A stretch of 16,324 nt of DNA from Pontiellaceae bacterium. Lineage in GTDB: Bacteria; Verrucomicrobiota; Kiritimatiellia; Kiritimatiellales; Pontiellaceae. Numbering within the stretch: the stretch's first letter is position 1; each line of letters begins with the position of its first letter. The notes beneath the pieces are model-generated. The model was not told the DNA's origin, did no database searches, and saw only the letters and a list, made by a program, of their open reading frames with translations. The translations under genes and the position numbers were made by a program. Of the stretch, positions 7,307 to 14,300 are shown piece after piece. Where the stretch lies: positions 1-16,324 of the forward strand of contig JAFGWS010000186.1 in assembly GCA_016937035.1 (NCBI GenBank), read 5' to 3'.

Positions 7307-7995
7307 TTGCTCTCCTCTGCCTCTTTTTCGTCTTTCAATGTAAGCACCAGCTCCGGAGCCCTCCCTGACTCTTTTGCGTTAATGCTGTAATATCCTTTCC
7401 CGGACGAGCCCCAGAGGCCGAAGGTGACGATGGGATGTTCTGACGTGCGAATTTTCTCCAGCCACGCCGAATCGCTGATCTTGATTTCAACCCACTGCTC
7501 CGCTTTCCACTCCATCCGTTTCCCGGAAACGAGCGCCTTGCGCCAGAGCGAGGCCGCCGCCAAATCGATCACGGGTTTATCCGGCGCACTCTCCCACTGA
7601 ATTTTCGGAAAGGCGCTGTGGCCGTAACAGGATTCCCCTTCCAGCGCATTTTGCCCCTGCGCCCCCAGCGCTCCACGCCCCTCTTTCCACGCGGCGTTCC
7701 GTTCGGTCTGGACCATCGGCGCAACCGTGAGCGAGACCGGGGTTTCATTGAGCTCTTTCTGCTGAAATCGAAAAACGGCGCTTTCAATCGTGTTGGTTAC
7801 GCCGGAGAGATCAAAAGCGATCAGCGCACGAATGTTCGAGGACTGCGCGACATATAGCGTCAAGCTTCCACCGCTGTTGCGTATACGTTCATTACTGCGC
7901 CCAAAAGAATCTTTGGACGCCTTCAGCGTCAGCTCTTCTGCATTCGCCGCGCAACCGAGCGCCCATAAAACCAAAACAAGAATTCCGTTTTTCAT
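7303..7995 (-). CDS. Exported DNRLRE-domain protein
   Basis: The product is 230 residues. A signal peptide covers about residues 1-19 (hydrophobic ILVLVLWALGCAANA, likely cleaved before EELTLK); the Cys at 15 is a poor lipobox. The body resembles a DNRLRE domain: a polar opening ASKDSFGRSNERIRNSGG, LYVAQSSNIRALIAFDLSGV, a strand ESAVFRFQ, and a closing PELVLTLK. DNRLRE is an extracellular beta-sandwich module common in secreted proteins of environmental bacteria, often beside carbohydrate-active or structural modules. Here it stands alone. GAGGTGG precedes the ATG as a ribosome binding site. The gene lies 39 bp after the PHP gene stop and overlaps the flavin reductase start by 4 bp, so it is the middle gene of an apparent three-gene run. 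Its function is unknown. Confidence 0.82.
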   Translation of the reverse strand: MKNGILVLVLWALGCAANAEELTLKASKDSFGRSNERIRNSGGSLTLYVAQSSNIRALIAFDLSGVTNTIESAVFRFQQKELNETPVSLTVAPMVQTERNAAWKEGRGALGAQGQNALEGESCYGHSAFPKIQWESAPDKPVIDLAAASLWRKALVSGKRMEWKAEQWVEIKISDSAWLEKIRTSEHPIVTFGLWGSSGKGYYSINAKESGRAPELVLTLKDEKEAEESK

Positions 7996-8034
7996 GAACC
8001 CACCTCGCTTTCAGCATGCTTTCTTAAACTCCGC

Positions 8035-8889
8035 TCAACCTCCGGAAACCGAACGATGAGCCGCCTCTTTCAAGCGCACAAGAATCTCATCCGGAACATG
8101 AAGATTACCAAATCCGCTGCCCAGCTTTAAATCGGGCGTACAGGCACCGTGAAAGTCTGTTCCCCCCGTGCAGAGCAGCTCCAGCTCATCAGCCCAGCGT
8201 TTAAACTTTCGAATATTTTCCGGCTTATGCTCGGCATAATACACCTCAAGACCGCCGAGTCCACACTGCTTAAGCCCGCGAATCAATCCCTTCAGTTGAT
8301 CGTCCGGCATCTGAATGGTGGCCGGATGCGCCAATACTGCCATACCGCCCGCAGCGTGAATGAGCTCAATGCATTCCACGGCGGTATAACGATAGCGCTC
8401 AACATAGGCCGCCTTGCCCTTCCCCAAAAGGATATCAAACGCCTCCTTGCGCGACTTTATATGGCCGCGCTTCATCAGCGCATCCGCAAAATGAGGGCGT
8501 CCCACGACATCGCATCCGGCGGACTCCACCACATCGCTCCACATCAGCACATAGCCCAGTTTATTCAACCGCTTGAGAATTTCCAAATTGCGCTCTGCAC
8601 GCCCCGTTCGCACTTTTTCAATCTTATCCAGAAGAATATCGCAGGTGTGGTCGATAAAATACCCCAGAATATGCATCGTCCCGCGGCGGCATTCTGCGCT
8701 CAGCTCAATCCCGGGAACCACCTCCACCACCGATTTTTCCGCGAGCTCAAGTAATTCCGGAACGCCGCCCACGGTATCGTGGTCCGTCAGCGCCAGCGCC
8801 GTAATTCCTCGATCTTCCGCCATGCTCAGCAGTTCGGCGGGCGTGTATGAGCCGTCGGAATAAACAGAATGTACATGTAAATCAATCAC
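8035..8889 (-). CDS. PHP-domain phosphoesterase (RNase AM / TrpH-YciV family)
   Basis: With a GTG start at 8889 the product is 284 residues and begins MIDLHVHSVYSDGSYTP, the normal PHP N-terminus. Conserved metal ligands are present: His5, His7, Asp12, the TDHD block (about 35-38), GIELS (Glu62), His73, RPHF (His133), LAHP (His188) and TDFH (Asp245/His247). The layout matches E. coli YciV (RNase AM), described as a 5'-3' exoribonuclease maturing rRNA 5' ends and as a 3',5'-nucleotide bisphosphate phosphatase. The exact substrate here is inferred. The frame is open further upstream (ATG at 8950-8952, and to 9036), but those residues match nothing in the family. No strong Shine-Dalgarno precedes the GTG. 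The gene heads a leftward run with the DNRLRE and flavin reductase genes and diverges from tlyA. Confidence 0.88.
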   Translation of the reverse strand: MIDLHVHSVYSDGSYTPAELLSMAEDRGITALALTDHDTVGGVPELLELAEKSVVEVVPGIELSAECRRGTMHILGYFIDHTCDILLDKIEKVRTGRAERNLEILKRLNKLGYVLMWSDVVESAGCDVVGRPHFADALMKRGHIKSRKEAFDILLGKGKAAYVERYRYTAVECIELIHAAGGMAVLAHPATIQMPDDQLKGLIRGLKQCGLGGLEVYYAEHKPENIRKFKRWADELELLCTGGTDFHGACTPDLKLGSGFGNLHVPDEILVRLKEAAHRSVSGG

Positions 8890-8905
8890 AACAATTTCGC
8901 AAAAT

Positions 8906-8979
8906 TTAATATAAACACAACCGTCGACCGCCAAAAAACAGCCGTGTTCCATTATACAAATTACTTCTTTTCGAACCAG
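8906..8979 (-). promoter_or_regulatory. Candidate sigma70-type promoters for the PHP gene
   Basis: Two minus-strand candidates lie in the PHP-tlyA divergent gap. The first is TTGGCG (8929-8934), a 17-bp spacer and TATTAA (8906-8911), which would give a very short leader before the GTG at 8889. The second is a perfect TATAAT at 8951-8956, but its -35 position (8974-8979, CTGGTT on the minus strand) is poor. Either would fit the chosen GTG start better than the longer upstream starts. Confidence 0.35.
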
Positions 8980-9047
8980 CTCTAATACCGAGAGATTTTC
9001 CCGCAAATAGATTGATCCGCCCGCTCGCCTCATCAAAAATGCCGCTC

Positions 9048-9779
9048 ATGCCGAAACAACGACTAGACCAACTGCTTGTCCTTCATGGATTTTCCGAGAG
9101 CCGCGAACAGGCCCAGCGCCTGATCCGCGCGGGTATGGTGCGGGTGAACGATCAACCCGCCAACAAACCGGGGCACCAGTATCCCGACGACGCCGCCCTG
9201 TTTGTGAAGGAAAAGGAAAAATATGTCAGCCGCGGCGGACTGAAAATTGAGGGCGCGTGGAACCAATTTCACTTTGATCTTAAGGATGCCGTTTGTCTCG
9301 ATATCGGCTCCTCCACCGGCGGATTTACCGACTTTATGCTCCAGCACGGGGCCGCCAAGGTTTATGCCGTGGACTGCGGAACCAATCAATTGCATTATAA
9401 ACTGCGGCAGGATCCACGCGTTGTGGTGATGGAAAACACCAACGCCCGCCATCTCACCGAAGAAGATATTCCCGAAAGGGCCGACTTCTGCAGCATCGAC
9501 ACCTCCTTCATCTCGCTCACCAACATTCTTCCGCCGCTGAAAAATCTACTGCGGCCCGGCGGACATATTGTCTCGCTCATCAAGCCGCAGTTTGAAGCGG
9601 GCAAAGAGCAGGTCGGCAAAGGCGGCGTTGTGCGCGATCCGGAAATCCATCAGGAAGTCATCGAAAAGATCAAGCGATTCGGAACGGAAGAGCTGGGCTT
9701 TCAATGGCTGGGCCTATGCGATTCGCCGATCAAAGGCCCCGCAGGCAATATTGAATTTCTCGCCTATTGGCAGGTTTAA
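9048..9779 (+). CDS. tlyA: TlyA family rRNA (cytidine-2'-O)-methyltransferase / hemolysin A homologue
   Basis: The product is 243 residues from ATG 9048 (MPKQRLDQLLV, the standard TlyA start); another ATG at 9039 and a TTG at 9012 share the frame. Residues about 3-60 form an S4 RNA-binding domain (RLDQLLVLHGFSESREQAQR...VRVNDQPANKPG). An FtsJ/RrmJ-like methyltransferase follows, with SAM motif CLDIGSSTGGFTDFML (from about 83) and the family catalytic residues Lys66, Asp151 (SIDTSF), Lys179 (LIKPQFE) and Glu236 (NIEFL). In mycobacteria TlyA 2'-O-methylates 16S and 23S rRNA, which confers capreomycin sensitivity. A ribosome-modifying role is therefore likely here. No Shine-Dalgarno is obvious. 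Its TAA stop lies in a TTAA shared with the stop of the convergent downstream gene. Confidence 0.94.
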   Translation: MPKQRLDQLLVLHGFSESREQAQRLIRAGMVRVNDQPANKPGHQYPDDAALFVKEKEKYVSRGGLKIEGAWNQFHFDLKDAVCLDIGSSTGGFTDFMLQHGAAKVYAVDCGTNQLHYKLRQDPRVVVMENTNARHLTEEDIPERADFCSIDTSFISLTNILPPLKNLLRPGGHIVSLIKPQFEAGKEQVGKGGVVRDPEIHQEVIEKIKRFGTEELGFQWLGLCDSPIKGPAGNIEFLAYWQV

Positions 9780-10408
9780 CCCACCGGAATCACTTTTCTC
9801 TCCGGCGGCTCTTCAACCACTGGTTCGTTAATCGGCGGCTCTTCAACGGGAGGCTCAACAATCGGCTCCTCCTCAATCACGGGCGCTTCAACTGGAGACT
9901 CCACGATCGGCGCATCCTCAATCGCGGCCGGCTCTTCAACGGGAGGCTCAACAACCGGCGAGTCGTCAATCGTTGCTTCTTCGGCGGGTTGCCCCTCCGT
10001 CGGCTCCTCCTCCATCGGAGGCGTGTTAGTGGGTGTCAGATCCGGCCAGACAGGATCGATCTCCTCTTCATAAAGATCCGGCCACTCAAACGCATCGGGT
10101 TCCTCCGCCGAGAAATCCTCTGGCGAGAGTAGAAAAACAGGAGCGGATTCGGTCTCCGTTTTTACCGCTTTAATCGCGGCTTCCTCATTAAAATCGTCCC
10201 GCTTTATTCGGTTTAAAACCTGATCCGGATGCTCCCCCACCAATCGGGAATAGAGCGAATAGGCCCACGGCGCAACCCGTTCCACGTCTGCGCCTTTAAT
10301 CTCCAGTCCGCCTAAAAGCACCGACAGCTCAAACGAAAACAAAATCGCCATGGCCGCCCAAGCCGCAATCGATTCCGGTACTATTCTGCGTGTCTCGCCG
10401 TTCTTCAT
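9776..10408 (-). CDS. Membrane-anchored Pro/Glu-rich repeat protein
   Basis: The product is 210 residues. One transmembrane helix is near the N-terminus (about 14-35, AAWAAMAILFSFELSVLLGG), preceded by a short basic segment. A folded-looking stretch follows (about 36-90, including APWAYSLYSRLVGEHPDQVL). The last hundred residues are acidic and Pro/Glu-rich, with repeats such as VVEPPVEEP and IVEPPVEEPP, ending RKVIPVG. This is an extended, possibly periplasm-spanning tail like the spacers of TonB, but no TonB C-terminal domain is present. The ATG overlaps the stop of the cyclophilin gene (ATGA, 10405-10408), so the two are probably coexpressed. Its stop overlaps that of tlyA. Family and function are unrecognised. 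Confidence 0.78.
   Translation of the reverse strand: MKNGETRRIVPESIAAWAAMAILFSFELSVLLGGLEIKGADVERVAPWAYSLYSRLVGEHPDQVLNRIKRDDFNEEAAIKAVKTETESAPVFLLSPEDFSAEEPDAFEWPDLYEEEIDPVWPDLTPTNTPPMEEEPTEGQPAEEATIDDSPVVEPPVEEPAAIEDAPIVESPVEAPVIEEEPIVEPPVEEPPINEPVVEEPPERKVIPVG
9836..9954. repeat. 26-bp direct repeat within Pro/Glu-rich coding tail
   Basis: Identical 26-bp copies lie at 9836-9861 and 9929-9954, 93 bp (31 codons) apart, with related imperfect copies in the roughly 45-bp units between them. The repeats encode the VEPPVEEP-type segments and keep the reading frame, so they look like recent in-frame duplication of the acidic tail. Confidence 0.75.
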
Positions 10409-11001
10409 AAATCTTCGATGATCGAAACCGACTCAATGATGATCGGCTCAACCGGAACATCCCTCATCCCATTAAAAGTGCGCGTTTGCACCTTCTTGAT
10501 TTTGTTGACGACATCCATTCCCTCGACCACCTTGCCGAATACGCAGTAGCCCCATCCATCCTGTCCGGGATAGTCAAGGAACGCATTGTCTTCTACATTA
10601 ATAAAAAATTGGGCGCTGGCACTGTGCGGAACGGATGTGCGCGCCATGGCGATGCTGCCGACCACATTTTTTAGCCCGTTTTTCGCCTCGTTTTCCACCA
10701 TGCGCGGCGCAGGCTTCTGCTGCATCGCTTCAGTAAAACCGCCGCCCTGAATCATAAAGTCACCGATAACGCGGTGAAAAATAGTCCCGGTATAGTGCCC
10801 TTCCTTCACATAGCTCAAAAAGTTTTCCACCGTTTTCGGGGCCTTTTCCGGATCCAGTTCCAGCTTAATCTCTCCCTCAGAGGTTTTCATTAAAATCATA
10901 ACGACATTCCTTTCTTCTTTCACAGGTTCTGACGATTCTCTAGGCAAACATCCTCCCATCACGGTCACAGCAGCCACGAGGAGCAACAAATATTTAAGCA
11001 T
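10405..11001 (-). CDS. Cyclophilin-type peptidyl-prolyl cis-trans isomerase, lipoprotein
   Basis: The product is 198 residues from ATG 11001, which has GGAGG 7-8 bases upstream. A lipoprotein signal MLKYLLLLVAAVTVMGGC places the lipidated Cys at 18. The cyclophilin domain (about 35-195) has FHRV (75-78, the catalytic Arg), IQGGGF (84-89), SAQFFIN (129-135) and FGKVVEGMDVV (155-165), matching the short bacterial PpiB/PpiA type that isomerises X-Pro bonds. Export as a lipoprotein suggests a periplasmic folding role for envelope proteins. A second ATG at 10899 (MILMKTSEGEIKLEL), preceded by AAGGA at a workable distance, would give a cytoplasmic, leaderless cyclophilin of about 164 residues. The next gene starts within its stop codon. 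Confidence 0.92.
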   Translation of the reverse strand: MLKYLLLLVAAVTVMGGCLPRESSEPVKEERNVVMILMKTSEGEIKLELDPEKAPKTVENFLSYVKEGHYTGTIFHRVIGDFMIQGGGFTEAMQQKPAPRMVENEAKNGLKNVVGSIAMARTSVPHSASAQFFINVEDNAFLDYPGQDGWGYCVFGKVVEGMDVVNKIKKVQTRTFNGMRDVPVEPIIIESVSIIEDL

Positions 11002-11250
11002 AGCGTATCCTCCAAATTTATAAGCGAAGAAAATATGGATGTGCCGGAGCAATGTCGATAACGTTTCTGCTCATTTCCGCCCTGCAACAACAAAATGGCC
11101 TTTCCAATCGCTCCGGCAACTGAATATGGGCTTCCCGCCGACCCGGTGGGTAAAAAAGTCGAATGGACCACCGATTCGGCGGATGAGATGAAAATATGTT
11201 GCATCAAGGCGCTGCTTATTCATCGACACGTGACCCATGCAAAAAACCAA
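11002..11250. other. Intergenic region upstream of the cyclophilin operon, with inverted repeat
   Basis: The gap between the cyclophilin start and the giant gene stop is 312 bp. It holds a perfect 9-bp inverted repeat, TGCCGGAGC (11042-11050) and GCTCCGGCA (11110-11118), enclosing 59 bases. On the minus strand this would form a stem-loop in the 5' leader, about 40 bases before the cyclophilin ATG. Short ORFs on both strands (for example 11095-11295 on the plus strand) have no ribosome binding site or recognisable product. I do not match the element to any riboswitch class I know. TATAAA on the minus strand close to the start is too near the ATG to be a convincing -10. Confidence 0.4.
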
Positions 11251-11281
11251 ACCCCTTGGAAAACGATTTTTTCAAAGGGGT
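11251..11281. terminator. Bidirectional Rho-independent terminator
   Basis: The hairpin ACCCCTT (from 11251) pairs with AAGGGGT (ending 11281), and adjoining GAAAA/TTTTC bases extend the stem. On the minus strand it lies about 33 nt past the stop of the giant gene and is followed by TTGGTTTTTT. On the plus strand it is followed by GGCTTTTTATA. It should end the giant gene transcript and insulate the cyclophilin operon. Confidence 0.8.
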
Positions 11282-11313
11282 GGCTTTTTATATAGACTTA
11301 AGCGAGCTACGGC

Positions 11314-14300
11314 CTATTCGAGGCCCACCTCCACCTTGTAGAATCCTTGGCTTTCCACTTGGTGACATTCGTCTGTATAGCTGTTTTGCGGATAGTGGAT
11401 ATCTGTTTCCAGCAGGGAGTAGGAGTTGGTCAGTGCAGCAGTCCACCAGACACTGTAAACCCGGTCCGTCACGGCCTCCCAGGAGACGATGAAGCAATCG
11501 TTGGTCGAGTCGGACCCCGCGTCGAGCTCGAAGAGGGATCCCGAATTGGTCGGGTTCGTTCCGGCAATGAACTCGGCCAGATCCGACTGGCCGTCGCCAT
11601 CGGAGTCGCTTGTTTCATCTGCTCCCCCCGTGCCGCCGAAAAATTCCTCTTCCCACCAGTCGGGAATTCCGTCGCCATCGCCGTCGACAACGGGAATCTG
11701 GGTCGACCAGGTCCAGTCGGACCACGCGCCCGCATAAACCGTGTCATTGTGGATGATTGCCGCCCGGACGCGGTAGCAATAGGTCGATCCGACAGTAAGC
11801 CCCGCGAAGGTATGGCTCGTTTCGCTGATCCAGCCCGATTGCTGCAACGCGGGGGAATTGGTTGTTTCCACCATTTCGACCTCGTATTGGACAGAACCCG
11901 GAATAGCGATCCACGAAACCGTGTTGGAGGTACCGTATTCCGCCACCGGTTCTTCGTTGATGACCGGCGCAGGCGGAAGCACCAACATTGACGCCATAAG
12001 CACATTCGTCGGCGAAACCGGGTCGTTGCAGATCAGTCTTATGTCACCAGACACATAGTCCCCCGAAGCGAAATCGCCGGCATCAAACGTGACATGGACT
12101 TCCTGCCCGGCCCCGGCCGGAACTACACCGGATCCGGGAACCGCGGATAGCCATGTTGCCGATGGTACTTCGTTGTATAGGCTTTCAATTTCCACACCGG
12201 ACAACGCCCGGTTGTAAATGCGGATATCGTCGATAGCACCGTGAAACGCATACGATGTCGACGTACTGTCCCGACCGATGAACATGTTCGCGGTCGTTGC
12301 GGCATTCGGGGAAGGAATGTTCTTCGTTTCGGAATCAAGAACACCGTTGACGTACAGCCGCATCGTTTGGGTATCCAGATCATAGGCGACCACCACATGC
12401 GTCCATGCGCTCAATGGCACAACGGAAGTGCCGATTGCACTTGGATTTAATCCACCGGATCCCTGGTAGAATGCCTTCCCAGCATCTTTTCCTTTCTCCG
12501 CACCCAATAATGAATGGAACCAACCATTCAAATTGCCGCTTCCACGCTTGACGATGATGGCGTCCTGAACGGTTAGGCTTCTTGCCGTTTCACAAACCCA
12601 AGAGCTGATGGAAAAATCGGTTCCACTCAATCGAAGGTCGGTGCTGTCCGGCACTTCAATATAGTCGTTTACGCCATCGAACAGATAGGCGCAATCGGCA
12701 TTGCCGAAGCGATCCTGGGTCAACCCTGCGCCACTGACCGCTCCGTCATGCCCATTGCCCGATTCGTCGGACGCACTGCCATTGAACGGATAATGGGCCA
12801 CGAGGCCGGATTTCAGATCGACATCCGTCGGAGGATCGTACAGCTCCTGTATTTCTTCTTCCGACAATGCACGATTGTAGATGCTGATATCGTCAATGGC
12901 GCCGTGGAAAATATTATATTCCCCCCGACTGTCTCTTCCGATGAACAGGTTCATGCTGGTTGTCGCGTTGGGAGTCGGCATATTGGGATGGACCGAATCC
13001 AAAACTCCGTCCACATAAAACCGTATTGTTTGAACTTCTACCTCATAGGTCATCACTGCATGATGCCATTCCCCTAGGGAAAGAATATTGGTGCCAGTAC
13101 AATAGGGGTCATCGCCGCCGGACACGAAGTATCGCAATTTTCCGGGAATATTCCCCCCAAAGGTTTGCCCCGTCACCCCATAAAACCATCCGTCCTCAAG
13201 GGAGGGATAGAGGTTGCGCTTGGCGAGCAACGTATCCAATGCAGAAGCATTGCGTTCGGTTTCGTAAAACCAGGCGCTGATGGAAAAATCGGTACCGCTC
13301 AGTCTGAGGTCGGTACTATCGGGTACTTCAATGTAGTCGTCCAGACCATCAAACAGATAGGCGCTGTTGGTATTGCCGAAGCGATCCTGGGTCAACGCAG
13401 CACCATTCACCGTTCCGTCATGTCCATTGCCCGATTCGTCAGCTGCGTTGCCATTGAAAGGATAATAGGCAATCAAGGATGGGTCCAACCCGGAAATCGT
13501 ATATTCCAAGGCGGCATTTCCCGCATTGGACACCGTCATCGTTCTTGAGACCGATTCACCGGCCACGACCAGAATATTGGTCAAGGGCTCGTGTGAAATT
13601 ATGATTTGCGGACTAACAACATCGAATACAGCGCTCGTGATGGAGATCCCGCCGCCATCGGCAATCAATACGACACTGTTTCCGATATTACCGAAAGCCA
13701 CGGCTTCAGAGACAACTCCATCGACCATATTTGTAAGTGTTCCGGGAACAACCTCCACACTGCCTCGGTCGCCGGACGCAGAGAGACTGATTTCAGCCGC
13801 ATACCCGGCCACAGGATATTCATCAATGGATTTTGCCGAAACCGTTATCGAAACCGGCGAGAGCAGTAAATGATCCTCCGACAAGCCATCAATGGAAAGA
13901 TGATGAACCTCGTTGTCCAACACGGTGATTTCCGCGTTGGCCGACTCGTACCCCGGCGACTGGGCTGCTAGCGTAACCAATGCCGCACCATCGGATTCGT
14001 CATCATCCCCGACTTCAACGTCAAACATAACAGAGGATTCCCCGGCAGGGATCACCACCGAGGAAGGAAGGGACATTTCGTCCTCATCAGAGCTGGATAG
14101 TTCAACAACCAGATCCTCCGCGAGAACGCCGGACACGGACACGCTCCCGGCGTTGGTTTGAGTGCCAACGCCTTCGATATAGGATTCCGGAAGAACTAAA
14201 CTCAAGATCATGGGTTCATTATCAACGACCGATACAATGGAAGTTGCGTTTTGCCAGCCTACGACCTGCGTTTCAATCGCCACGGTTCGGTCTCCGTCAA

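Noticed and set aside
11095..11295. Plus-strand ORF of 66 codons before the giant gene
   Set aside because: It lacks a ribosome binding site, runs through the bidirectional terminator and shows no protein-like pattern.
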